Source: an uncultured Dorea sp. (GTDB lineage: Bacteria; Bacillota; Clostridia; Lachnospirales; Lachnospiraceae). Taken from it: a DNA stretch of 64,000 nucleotides. Within the stretch, counting starts at the first letter, position 1. Each line of letters begins with the position of its first letter. A program made the position numbers and the translations under genes. The notes beneath the pieces were generated by a model. The model searched no databases and was not told where the DNA came from. It was given only the letters and a program-made list of their open reading frames with translations. Shown piece by piece: positions 16,109-24,500 of the stretch. The stretch spans positions 1-64,000 of the forward strand of contig CAJUAM010000019.1 of NCBI GenBank assembly GCA_910584615.1, written 5' to 3'.

Positions 16109-16137
16109 TTGCAATATACCTGTGTGGGGTATATAAT
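16109..16137 (+). promoter_or_regulatory. CsoR-operon promoter with embedded operator palindrome
   Basis: TTGCAA (16109-16114), exactly 17 bases, and TATAAT (16132-16137) form a strong promoter. The spacer holds TATACC (16115-16120), seven bases TGTGTGG, then GGTATA (16128-16133), a palindrome like known CsoR operators. Binding there would block RNA polymerase. Confidence 0.75.
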
Positions 16138-16184
16138 AAACATGATATCTGGGAAAGGTAATTACTAAAGGGAAGGTGAATGTA

Positions 16185-16508
16185 ATGGATGAAAGGAATA
16201 AGCCGGAAGAAATAAAGGATTGCTGCGGCGGTAAGACGAAGGAACGTACAGAAAAGGAATACCGTGATCTGATCAATCGTTTAAGTCGGATTGAAGGACA
16301 GGTCAGGGGTGTGAAGCGAATGGTTGAGGAGGATGTGTATTGTACGGATATCCTGATACAGGTTTCCGCTATCAATGCGGCGCTCAACAGTTTCAATAAA
16401 GTATTGCTCGCAGATCATATCCGGACCTGTGTAACGGAAGATATCAGGCAGGGAAAAGAGGAGACGATCGACGAGCTGGTATTGACCTTGCAGAAGCTTA
16501 TGAAGTAG
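16185..16508 (+). CDS. csoR: CsoR-family copper-sensing repressor
   Basis: The 107-residue protein matches the CsoR/RcnR/FrmR all-helical fold: LINRLSRIEGQVRGVKRMV then EDVYCTDILIQVSAINAAL and LLADHIRTCV. The Cys (in VYC), His (ADH) and Cys (RTC) give the C-H-C arrangement used for Cu(I). An extra CC pair lies at the N-terminus. Binding of Cu(I) releases the repressor from the operator, here seen inside the promoter spacer. The GTG at 16176 is rejected; AAAGGGAAGG is correctly spaced from ATG 16185. The copper ATPase follows after 42 bases. Confidence 0.9.
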   Translation: MDERNKPEEIKDCCGGKTKERTEKEYRDLINRLSRIEGQVRGVKRMVEEDVYCTDILIQVSAINAALNSFNKVLLADHIRTCVTEDIRQGKEETIDELVLTLQKLMK

Positions 16509-16550
16509 GTAATCCCGGATATCGATTATAAGATCAAGGTGGACAGATAG

Positions 16551-19124
16551 ATGGAACAATTTACAGTGACAGGAATGAGTTGTGCTGCCTGCAGCGCAAG
16601 AGTAGAAAAGGCAGTATCAAAGGTGTCTGGCGTGATGTCATGCTCGGTGAGTCTTCTTACCAATTCTATGGGAGTAGAAGGGGATGCCGGTGCGGATGAG
16701 ATCATTGCGGCAGTTATGGATGCCGGATACGGGGCGGCAAAAAAGGGCGGTTTAGACAATACGGCAGGCGGGGCAAAGAGTGTGGATACGGCGGCGGATT
16801 TTTTAAAAGACAATGAAACACCGAAGATGAAAAAAAGGCTTGTCGCTTCTCTTTGTTTTCTTATCCCTTTGATGTATGTATCTATGGGGCATATGATGTG
16901 GAATTGGCCGCTGCCGGGGATTCTGGCAAAAAACCATGTGGCTGTGGGACTTTTGCAGCTTCTTTTTACTACGGCAGTCATGATCATCAATCAGAAGTTT
17001 TTTATCAGCGGTTTTAAGAGTATGGTTCACGGCGCGCCGAACATGGATGCACTTGTGGCACTCGGCGCAGGAGCGTCCTATGTGTACAGTACCTACGCTT
17101 TGTTTGCTATGACAGACGCGCAGATGCGCATGGACATGGATGGGGTCATGTCCTATATGCATGAGTTTTACTTTGAGTCCGCGGCTATGATCCTGACCCT
17201 CATTACAGTAGGGAAAATGCTTGAGGCCAGATCCAAGGGCAGGACAACGGATGCGCTGAAAAGTCTTATGAAGCTTGCTCCTAAGACAGCAGTGCTTATT
17301 AAAGATGGGAAGGAAGAGGAAGTTCCGATTGAGCAGGTACGGATCGGGGATATTTTTACAGTGCGTCCCGGTGAAAATATACCGGTTGATGGTATAGTTC
17401 TGGAGGGAAACAGTGCGGTAAATGAGGCGGCGCTTACAGGTGAAAGTATACCGGCTGACAAGGAAGAGGGATCAAAGGTTTCGGCGGCAACCCTGAACCA
17501 GTCTGGCTTTTTAAAATGTCAGGCAACACGGGTAGGAGAGGATACCACATTGTCCCAGATCATCCAGATGGTCAGTGATGCCGCGGCGACGAAGGCACCT
17601 ATCGCAAAGGTGGCGGACAAGGTGTCCGGTGTATTTGTGCCGGTAGTGATCGGAATTGCAGCCGTTACGATCGTGGTGTGGCTCCTTTTAGGACAGGGGA
17701 TCGGATTTGCGCTGGCAAGGGGTATCTCTGTGCTGGTGATCAGTTGTCCGTGTGCATTGGGGCTTGCCACTCCGGTAGCGATCATGGTCGGAAATGGAAT
17801 GAGCGCGAAGAACGGTATCATGTTCAAGACAGCCGTTTCTTTAGAAGAGACGGGAAAGATCCAGATCGTAGCTCTTGATAAGACGGGAACGATTACAAGC
17901 GGAGAACCGAAAGTGACAGATCTGTGTCTGGCAGATGGAGTGACGGAAAGGGAGCTTCTTTCCTATGCATATGTGCTGGAGAAAAAAAGCGAACATCCTT
18001 TGGCAAGGGCAGTGCTTGACTTAGGAGAGACACAGTTGGATGAGATAAAAAAAGAGCTGCTTGATGAGAAACAATACGCAGATATGGAAGTGACAGATTT
18101 TCAGGCAGTTGCAGGAAACGGTCTTACAGCACATATCAGCGGGGATATGCTGATTGGAGGAAACCAGAAGTTTATATCCGGGCATGTCGGTATTCCAAAA
18201 GATTTGAAAATGAGGGCAGAGAAGCTTTCAGAGCAGGGAAAGACGCCATTGTTTTTCGGCAGGAATGATAAGCTTCTTGGAATTATCGCCGTGGCGGATG
18301 TAATCAAGGAGGACAGCCCGGAAGCAGTGAAAGAGCTGCAGAATATGGGTATCCATGTAGTGATGTTAACGGGGGATAATGACCGCACGGCAAAGGCTAT
18401 CGGAAGACAGGCAGGTGTAGATGAGGTGATCGCGGGAGTCCTTCCTGACGGAAAAGAGAGTGTGATCCGCGCGCTGAAAAAGCAAGGTAAAACGGCGATG
18501 GTGGGCGACGGGATCAATGATGCGCCGGCTCTTACAAGAGCTGATATAGGTATTGCCATCGGCGCAGGAACGGATATCGCCATCGATGCGGCGGATGTGG
18601 TTCTTATGAAAAGCCGGTTAAGCGATGTGTTGGCTGCCATCCGTATGAGCCGGGCGACCCTTAGGAATATCCATGAAAATCTGTTCTGGGCATTTTTTTA
18701 CAATGTTATCGGTATCCCGCTGGCGGCCGGAGTATGGTACCCGCTGTTTGGGCTGAAGCTTAATCCTATGTTCGGAGCGGCGGCTATGAGCCTTTCAAGC
18801 TTTTGCGTGGTGACAAATGCGTTGCGGCTCAACTGGTTTAAAATGCATGATGCCAGCCAGGATAAAAAAATAAAGAATAATAAAGTTGATAAAATATTTA
18901 AGGAGGATATGGTAATGAAAAAAACAATGAAGATCGAAGGTATGATGTGCGGACACTGTGAGGCGAGAGTGAAGAAAGTACTTGAGGCACTGCCGGAGGT
19001 AGATGAGGCGGTTGTAAGTCATGAGGAAGGAACAGCAGTTGTCAGCCTTAATGCGGAGATTGCTGATGATGTGCTGAAAAAGGCAGTAGAAGCGCAGGAT
19101 TATCCGGTGCTTGGGATTGAGTAG
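16551..19124 (+). CDS. copA: Cu+-exporting P1B-type ATPase with C-terminal CopZ-like domain
   Basis: The 857-residue protein starts with a heavy-metal-associated domain (GMSCAACSARVEKAV). The ATPase body then follows: transmembrane helices from about residue 95, the TGES motif, CPC (399-401) in the metal channel, DKTGT (Asp443, phosphorylated), the SEHPLA motif and GDGINDAP (about 652-659). After the last membrane pair a Lys-rich linker leads to a second HMA domain with GMMCGHCEARVKK (from about 797). CopZ chaperones normally are separate genes. Here the fusion retains an internal AAGGAGG and ATG (see 18915). Regulated by CsoR upstream. Exports Cu+ from the cytoplasm. Confidence 0.92.
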   Translation: MEQFTVTGMSCAACSARVEKAVSKVSGVMSCSVSLLTNSMGVEGDAGADEIIAAVMDAGYGAAKKGGLDNTAGGAKSVDTAADFLKDNETPKMKKRLVASLCFLIPLMYVSMGHMMWNWPLPGILAKNHVAVGLLQLLFTTAVMIINQKFFISGFKSMVHGAPNMDALVALGAGASYVYSTYALFAMTDAQMRMDMDGVMSYMHEFYFESAAMILTLITVGKMLEARSKGRTTDALKSLMKLAPKTAVLIKDGKEEEVPIEQVRIGDIFTVRPGENIPVDGIVLEGNSAVNEAALTGESIPADKEEGSKVSAATLNQSGFLKCQATRVGEDTTLSQIIQMVSDAAATKAPIAKVADKVSGVFVPVVIGIAAVTIVVWLLLGQGIGFALARGISVLVISCPCALGLATPVAIMVGNGMSAKNGIMFKTAVSLEETGKIQIVALDKTGTITSGEPKVTDLCLADGVTERELLSYAYVLEKKSEHPLARAVLDLGETQLDEIKKELLDEKQYADMEVTDFQAVAGNGLTAHISGDMLIGGNQKFISGHVGIPKDLKMRAEKLSEQGKTPLFFGRNDKLLGIIAVADVIKEDSPEAVKELQNMGIHVVMLTGDNDRTAKAIGRQAGVDEVIAGVLPDGKESVIRALKKQGKTAMVGDGINDAPALTRADIGIAIGAGTDIAIDAADVVLMKSRLSDVLAAIRMSRATLRNIHENLFWAFFYNVIGIPLAAGVWYPLFGLKLNPMFGAAAMSLSSFCVVTNALRLNWFKMHDASQDKKIKNNKVDKIFKEDMVMKKTMKIEGMMCGHCEARVKKVLEALPEVDEAVVSHEEGTAVVSLNAEIADDVLKKAVEAQDYPVLGIE
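18915..19124 (+). other. Internal translation start yielding a 69-residue CopZ-like chaperone
   Basis: Inside copA, AAGGAGG (18900-18906) lies upstream of two in-frame ATGs (18909 and 18915). Translation from 18915 gives a stand-alone protein MKKTMKIEGMMCGHCEARVK… of the same frame as CopA. The DNA here looks like a former copA-copZ intergenic region turned into coding sequence. The CxxC motif fits Cu(I) transfer. Whether separate product is made is an inference. Confidence 0.5.
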
Positions 19125-19301
19125 ATAAAGCGGCGTTGAGAAGATTTAAGCTGGTTAGCGTAAGATAAGTATTTTGTTGAAACCATTTAAACGGAACTGA
19201 TTGAAACGAATTGTGATAAGGCTGTTGCAAAAGTAGAGGAACAATCTATGGGAGCAGCAGCTTTGTTTTTGTGCTTAAACAAAAAAGGGATTTAAGAGAA
19301 T

Positions 19302-19320
19302 CCACAATTTGTGGTATAAT
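19302..19320 (+). promoter_or_regulatory. Perfect palindrome abutting a -10 box ahead of the TauE/SafE gene
   Basis: CCACAATTTGTGG (19302-19314) is a perfect inverted repeat about one base and is directly followed by TATAAT (19315-19320). The -35 is weak (TTTAAG at 19291). A repressor site overlapping the promoter is possible. Confidence 0.4.
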
Positions 19321-19372
19321 TATATAAAATAGCCCGGCGGCTGGCAGTAAAGCAGGGATTACAGGAGAGATT

Positions 19373-20158
19373 ATGGAGATCGTATTTTTTGCCGTTGCGA
19401 TGTTAGCATGTCTGATTGGGAAGATATGCGGCATAGGCGGTGGTGTGATAATAAAGCCGGTGCTTGATGCGTATGGTTTGTTAAGTGTAGAGGCAATTAA
19501 TTATCTGTCAGGCTGTACAGTATTTGGAATGTGCTTATTGTCTGTATGCAGGGGATTTTTGCGCGGAAAATCGCAGATTGCACTTAAGACATCCACGCCT
19601 CTTGCAGTAGGGGCGGCTATGGGAGGCGTCTTTGGAAAGAGTGTATTTTCTTTATTACAGCAGGAAATGAAAGTTCCTGAACAGGCAGGTGCAGTACAGG
19701 CCTCTTTGCTATTTGTTATAACGCTTCTTACTTTGTTTTATACAGTGAGAAAAGACGGTATTGTAACCCTTCATGTAAAAAGCGGTGTTGTGAGTATCAT
19801 GATCGGAGCAGTTCTAGGAGCATTAGGTTCATTTTTAGGAATCGGAGGCGGTCCGATGAATATAGCCGCATTGTATTTTTTTTATTCTATGTCAACAAAA
19901 GAGGCAGCACAGAACAGTTTGTATATCATTTTTATCAGTCAGGGTGCCGGACTTTTAAGAGAGCTGTTTTTGGGCAGTATTCCTGATGTTTCTATGTATA
20001 TTTTGGCAGGAATGATACTGTTTGGGATTATTGGAGGCGCTCTGGGGAGCAGGATCAATTTTTATCTTAGCGAGAGGGCAGTACAGCGCTTGTTTGAGGG
20101 TTTATTGATATTGATCATGTGTATTAATGTATACAATATAAGTGCAATAATATTTTAG
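19373..20158 (+). CDS. TauE/SafE (sulfite exporter) family membrane protein
   Basis: The 261-residue protein has about eight hydrophobic segments and two internal glycine-rich repeats, GKICGIGGGVIIKPVLD at the N-terminus and LGSFLGIGGGPMNIAALYFF in the second half. This two-fold arrangement is typical of TauE/SafE (DUF81) permeases, which export sulfite, sulfoacetate or related anions. The substrate cannot be assigned. AGGAGAG before ATG 19373 sets the start. It is a single-gene unit; the last gene upstream is copA and the next gene lies 300 bases downstream. Confidence 0.85.
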   Translation: MEIVFFAVAMLACLIGKICGIGGGVIIKPVLDAYGLLSVEAINYLSGCTVFGMCLLSVCRGFLRGKSQIALKTSTPLAVGAAMGGVFGKSVFSLLQQEMKVPEQAGAVQASLLFVITLLTLFYTVRKDGIVTLHVKSGVVSIMIGAVLGALGSFLGIGGGPMNIAALYFFYSMSTKEAAQNSLYIIFISQGAGLLRELFLGSIPDVSMYILAGMILFGIIGGALGSRINFYLSERAVQRLFEGLLILIMCINVYNISAIIF

Positions 20159-20472
20159 GTGTATCTTTCGTTTTGTGAAGCAGCTTGTCACATGGGAAAT
20201 ATTGAATATGGCGTTGGAAAACAGATTGACCAGCTGAATCAGAAGATAGCGAATCTGACCAGAGAAAATAAGTGGATTGGAGAGGTATGCGTTTAGCATG
20301 CCTTGTAGTCGTTGAGATATTAGAAAAAAGTCGAGAAATAGATGGAATCCATTGGCTTTAGTGATTCAATATGTTATCATTATTTTATCAATGCGATGAA
20401 GTGAGACAAAAAGAAGTAATGAATAAAAGAGATCTTAGAGAGAATAGGTAAAAGATTACAGGAGGAGTGTTT
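20159..20472 (+). other. Intergenic stretch with a possible 34-codon remnant
   Basis: An open frame at 20192-20296 reads MGNIEYGVGKQIDQLNQKIA… and ends in TAG; it has coiled-coil character but no ribosome site and no strong start. It may be a remnant. The rest of the interval is AT-rich and shows no promoter or RNA I can defend beyond the AGGAGGAG ahead of the next gene. Confidence 0.3.
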
Positions 20473-20889
20473 ATGAAAAAGAAAATAAAAATATTATTGA
20501 TTCCGTTTTTCATGTTCCTTGCAATCTGTGTTTATTTTGAGATTTATTGTATAAGGAGTCATGCCCGGAATGTGGAACTTGATTATGGCAAACCGCAGTT
20601 GTATACATTTGAGGAAGTAAAAGCAGCGGGGAATGTTTTGATTGAGGACTTTAAATCAAACGATATATTCAGAGGATACAAATTGAAACGACTCTATTAC
20701 GATGAGGAGGATTCGAAAGAGACGAGCTGTGATTACAGAAAAGAAATGATTGTTATTCGATCCTGTTATAAGGTGGGATTATTTCCAAGTGATGTTACAG
20801 ATGACAGTCCTTTTGAAAACAAGGATCAGTATTGGATACTCGGACGAGAAAGTTCGGATGACCCATGGGTGATTGAGGATTATTATTAG
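20473..20889 (+). CDS. Small membrane-anchored hypothetical protein
   Basis: The 138-residue protein begins MKKKIKILLIPFFMFLAICV, a positively charged start followed by a single hydrophobic segment that serves as an uncleaved signal anchor. The remaining 110 residues are acidic and extracytoplasmic, with YTFEEVKAAGNVLIEDFK and a C-terminal DQYWILGRESSDDPWVIEDY. The layout resembles DUF4829-type proteins, but I cannot confirm that. ATG 20473 is preferred to an overlapping in-frame GTG because AGGAGGAG is better spaced. Function unknown. Confidence 0.65.
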   Translation: MKKKIKILLIPFFMFLAICVYFEIYCIRSHARNVELDYGKPQLYTFEEVKAAGNVLIEDFKSNDIFRGYKLKRLYYDEEDSKETSCDYRKEMIVIRSCYKVGLFPSDVTDDSPFENKDQYWILGRESSDDPWVIEDYY

Positions 20890-21022
20890 GGGTGTTACTA
20901 TGAGAAATAGTAAAAATATCTACGAATGTAGACAATCTAGACAATTTCCATATTTCAAAATTCGTATATATGAGATATGAAGGGTATGAAAAGAACTATT
21001 TTTACATGACAGGAGAGATGAG

Positions 21023-21880
21023 ATGTCAGGAAAGCAGGTTAAACTGGAACAGGCAGAAAAGGGAAGTATCCTGTACCACTATACAAAGAGCAACGGAATC
21101 AATGGTATCGTGAATCATAATTGTTTTTGGGCGACAAAAAGTGATTTCTTAAATGACCCTAATGAATTTTCACATATTTATGGGATCATTGATCAGGTGT
21201 GCGGGGAGAATATTAAAGATCCGGTGTTAAAAGAGATGTTCCTTGAGGATACCATCTATGCGAAGCGGGGGAAAAACCGGGAATATTTTGTGCTGTCCTT
21301 TTCAAAATGCAGAGACAGCATTACGATGTGGTCGGAGTTCGGAAATAAGACGGGATACAATATAGGTTTCCGGAGTGATGATATAATCGCGAGGATTGAG
21401 GAGGCAGCGGAGATTGCGTATCATGGACTTGTTGTTTATGATGAGAAGAAGCAAAGGCAGCTTATTAGAAAGAGTATCTGCAATTATCTGCCGGATCTGT
21501 TTCAGATGTCTCTTGAAGATGTGCTGGAAGAAAGAAGGAAGGAGCTTAAGGACAGCAATTATCTGAAAGCCTGCGGGAAGTTCCAGAGGACTGTGGATGT
21601 GTACGCAATGTTTTTTAAGAACAGTGGTTTTTCGCAGGAACAGGAATATCGGTTTGTATTTAAAAAGCAGAAAGGCACCAATGTATATTTCCGCGCGAAA
21701 GACGGATTTATGCTCCCTTATATCGAGATTTTGATGAGTGAGAAAAATCTGCCTGTTGAAGAGATCATGATCGCTCCGCAGAATCATATAGACCTTGCTA
21801 AAAGTGGTGTGGAATATATGCTGCATACTAAGGGATATAAGGCGGAAGTATCTTTATCTAATATCAAGCTCAGGTATTAG
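21023..21880 (+). CDS. DUF2971-domain protein
   Basis: The 285-residue protein has the DUF2971 hallmark start LYHYTKSNGINGIVNHNCFW followed by ATKSDFLNDPNEFSHIY. It also has FVLSFSKCRDSITMWSEFG and a late EQEYRFVFKK block. Members are of unknown biochemical function; the N-terminal motif recalls ADP-ribosyltransferase-like folds, and the family is frequent in accessory and defence neighbourhoods. No signal peptide. It is monocistronic or linked to the aldo/keto reductase 44 bases downstream. GACAGGAGAG sets the start. Confidence 0.85.
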   Translation: MSGKQVKLEQAEKGSILYHYTKSNGINGIVNHNCFWATKSDFLNDPNEFSHIYGIIDQVCGENIKDPVLKEMFLEDTIYAKRGKNREYFVLSFSKCRDSITMWSEFGNKTGYNIGFRSDDIIARIEEAAEIAYHGLVVYDEKKQRQLIRKSICNYLPDLFQMSLEDVLEERRKELKDSNYLKACGKFQRTVDVYAMFFKNSGFSQEQEYRFVFKKQKGTNVYFRAKDGFMLPYIEILMSEKNLPVEEIMIAPQNHIDLAKSGVEYMLHTKGYKAEVSLSNIKLRY

Positions 21881-21924
21881 ATCTATCACACAGCAGGAAA
21901 TATTCAAAGGGAAGGATAAATAAT

Positions 21925-22788
21925 ATGAAGCTTACAAATATTTATGATACCTATACATTAAATAACGGTGTTAAGATCCCTTGTGTCGCCTTTGGCACAT
22001 ACAAAGCCGCTCAGGGAGACAATGTAGAGATTCTGAGGATGGCGATTAAAAGCGGCTACCGTTACTTTGACACGGCATCTTTTTACGGAACGGAAAAGTA
22101 TCTTGGAGAAGCTGTAAGGATGAGCGGTATCCCGAGGGAGGAATTTTTCATTGCTTCTAAGCTGTGGAAAGATGAGATGGGGTATGAAGAGGCAAAGCAA
22201 GCGTGCAGGCGAAGCCTTGAAAATCTGAGAATGGATTATCTTGATCTGTATCTGATCCACTGGCCGCTGCCGAAACCGGATCATACGGAATGGAAAGATC
22301 TTGATAACAGGACGTGGAAGGCGCTTGAGGAACTCTATGAGGAAGGTAAGGTAAGGGCCATTGGTCTTAGTAATTTCCTTCCTCATCATATAGACAATCT
22401 TTTGGAAAATTGCCGGATAAAGCCGATGGCAGACCAGATCGAATTCCATCCGGGATATGCGCAGGCGGCAGCAGTGCGGTATTGCCAGGAACGGGACATT
22501 ATGGTACAGGCATGGAGTCCGATCGGGCGCGGAAGAGTCCTTGAGGATGAGATGATTGTACAGATGGCTTCAAAGTACGGTGTATCTCCGGCGCAGGTGT
22601 GTCTTCGGTATGCCCTGCAGAGAAATGTGATCCCTCTTCCGAAATCTTCATCGGCAGAACGCATGAAGCAGAATCAGGACTTGTTTTCTTTTGAGATATC
22701 AAGGGAAGATATGTACAGAATCGATACCATGCCGCAGACAGGATGGTCAGGGGAGCATCCGGACCGGGAGAGAGTGCGTATTCAGTAA
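21925..22788 (+). CDS. Aldo/keto reductase
   Basis: The 287-residue protein is a canonical AKR: VKIPCVAFGTYKAAQGDNV, then YRYFDTASFYGTEKYLGEAV with Asp and Tyr of the tetrad, FFIASKLWKDE with the Lys, and YLDLYLIHWPLP with the His. Residues 250-266 (NVIPLPKSSSAERMKQN) form the NADP(H) 2'-phosphate loop. Family members reduce aldehydes and ketones; the physiological substrate is unknown. The AKR is followed by the DD-carboxypeptidase after 68 bases. Start set by GGGAAGGA. Confidence 0.92.
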   Translation: MKLTNIYDTYTLNNGVKIPCVAFGTYKAAQGDNVEILRMAIKSGYRYFDTASFYGTEKYLGEAVRMSGIPREEFFIASKLWKDEMGYEEAKQACRRSLENLRMDYLDLYLIHWPLPKPDHTEWKDLDNRTWKALEELYEEGKVRAIGLSNFLPHHIDNLLENCRIKPMADQIEFHPGYAQAAAVRYCQERDIMVQAWSPIGRGRVLEDEMIVQMASKYGVSPAQVCLRYALQRNVIPLPKSSSAERMKQNQDLFSFEISREDMYRIDTMPQTGWSGEHPDRERVRIQ

Positions 22789-22856
22789 TGTTTTAGGAAT
22801 ATTTTTCATTGTGTGTGATTACATTAATAATAATAGTACATAATGGAGCGTTGTAA

Positions 22857-24161
22857 ATGAAACTTATGCGACAGAAGGTGATCTGTGGATTTTTGAGCGC
22901 AGTTTTTGTAATGTGCGCACCGCTTCCGGCCATTGCATCTGATATCGGTATCGGAGATGATTACGAAAGGCTTATTCAATATGAAGAAGCAGCAGAAAAG
23001 CAGACACAGAAGGAAGAAGGCGAAAAAAAGCAACAGGGGGAAGAAAGCGGAGAAAAGCAGCAGGAGGAAAAGGCCGGCGGGAAGGATTCGGTGTCGGCGC
23101 CTTCTGCTGTTTTGATTGAAACTTCTACGGGACAGATCATCTATGAAAAGGATGGGGACACGAAAAGACCTCCGGCGAGTGTAACGAAGGTGATGACGCT
23201 GCTTTTGATTTTTGATGCTCTGAATGAAGGTAAGATAAAGCTTGAAGATGAAGTGACGACTTCAGAATACGCGGCATCCATGGGCGGATCGCAGGTGTTT
23301 TTGGAGCCGGGAGAGACACAGACGGTGGATACGATGATAAAGTGTATCTCTGTGGCCAGCGCAAATGATGCATGTGTGGCAATGGCGGAATTTATATGCG
23401 GCAGCGAAGAGGAATTTGTTGCAAAGATGAATGAGCGGGCGAAAGGGTTAGGTATGGAGAACACTCATTTTGTGAACTGCAACGGGCTTGATACAGACGG
23501 GCATCTTACGACAGCAAAAGATATCGCCCTCATGTCAAGAGAGCTGATCACAAAATATCCGAAGATCCATGATTATTGTATGATCTGGATGGAGAATATT
23601 ACCCATAAGACTAAAAAAGGGACTTCGGAATTCGGACTCAGCAATACGAATAAGCTGATCAGACATTATGAGTACGCTACAGGACTTAAGACTGGTTCTA
23701 CGAGCAAGGCAAAATTCTGTATCTCTGCTACAGCCAAAAAGGATGATATGGAGCTGATCGCAGTGATCATGGCTGCAAATGACAGTAAAATGCGTAATAA
23801 GGACGCGATCACACTGTTTAATTATGGCTTTGGAAAATGTCGGAAATATGTAGAAAATGAACTGAAACCCATCAAACCGGTTAAAGTAAAGCGGGGCGTA
23901 AAAGAAAACGTGTCTGTAGCACAGAAAGAACCATTTTCCTATGTGGATGCTACCGGGGCGGATTTAAATGCCATTGAGCGGAAAGTCTCGGTAAAGAAGA
24001 GCCTGAAGGCACCGGTCAAAAAAGGAAAGAAAGTGGGAGAAGTACAGTATTATCTTGGAGAAAAGAAGATTGGCAGCATAGCTGTCGTCACAAAGGAAAC
24101 GGTGAAGGAGGTAAGCTACAGGAGCGCAGTGGGAGATGTATTTGAAAAGATGCTGCTGTAG
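22857..24161 (+). CDS. D-alanyl-D-alanine carboxypeptidase, PBP5/DacF type
   Basis: The 434-residue precursor has a signal peptide (MKLMRQKVICGFLSAVFVMC, cleavage near PAIAS). A low-complexity Lys/Glu/Gln segment follows (about residues 46-78) before the peptidase domain. Catalytic motifs are complete: S108-V-T-K111 in PASVTKVM, S168-A-N170 and K278-T-G280. The C-terminal region (about 340-434) resembles the PBP5_C stalk (VSVKKSLKAPVKKGKKVGEV). Such enzymes trim the terminal D-Ala from peptidoglycan peptides outside the membrane. The gene stands alone with a terminator after it. Confidence 0.92.
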   Translation: MKLMRQKVICGFLSAVFVMCAPLPAIASDIGIGDDYERLIQYEEAAEKQTQKEEGEKKQQGEESGEKQQEEKAGGKDSVSAPSAVLIETSTGQIIYEKDGDTKRPPASVTKVMTLLLIFDALNEGKIKLEDEVTTSEYAASMGGSQVFLEPGETQTVDTMIKCISVASANDACVAMAEFICGSEEEFVAKMNERAKGLGMENTHFVNCNGLDTDGHLTTAKDIALMSRELITKYPKIHDYCMIWMENITHKTKKGTSEFGLSNTNKLIRHYEYATGLKTGSTSKAKFCISATAKKDDMELIAVIMAANDSKMRNKDAITLFNYGFGKCRKYVENELKPIKPVKVKRGVKENVSVAQKEPFSYVDATGADLNAIERKVSVKKSLKAPVKKGKKVGEVQYYLGEKKIGSIAVVTKETVKEVSYRSAVGDVFEKMLL

Positions 24162-24190
24162 ATCTGTCAGTTCGATATTTTAATAACGGA

Positions 24191-24236
24191 TAAAAGCTGT
24201 TCTCTAAAGTATAGGAATCAGAGGACAGCTTTTTAT
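24191..24236 (+). terminator. Terminator after the carboxypeptidase gene
   Basis: AAAAGCTGTTCTCT (24192-24205) pairs with AGAGGACAGCTTTT ending near 24234, followed by T-rich sequence. Nearly the same sequence recurs at 25498-25541. Confidence 0.85.
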
Positions 24237-24500
24237 GTGTTATAACAGCGGTGGGAAGATGGGATTGCATTTTCGGAAGAACTTTATATTGTAAAAGATC
24301 GAATGTAATGCTATATTTATAAATAAGTCAAAATTCTGAAAATCTAAGTCAAACGGCGTTTCGCCGGATTTTCCATTAATTTTTATGATCATACAGAAGA
24401 GGGAGTGGTGCCTATGATCGTATTGCCTGTTTTTTGAGACAGCATAGAAGGAATACTGTTAATTTTAAGATGTTTATGATAAACTTAAGGAGAAGAAGAC
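24237..24500 (+). other. Intergenic stretch ahead of the Rpn-family gene
   Basis: Only a small GC hairpin is evident: CGGCG (24354-24358), loop TTT, CGCCG (24362-24366), followed by GATTTTCC. It could be a weak terminator. No coding region or riboswitch was recognised, and no convincing -35/-10 pair, although the downstream gene has a good ribosome site (AAGGAG). Confidence 0.4.

Noticed and set aside
20900..20980. A 26-codon frame beginning MRNSKNIYECR
   Set aside because: Too short, no convincing ribosome site and no continuation; probably chance.
24354..24366. Small GC hairpin CGGCG-TTT-CGCCG as a terminator
   Set aside because: Stem of only five pairs and a short T-run; recorded only as part of the intergenic note.
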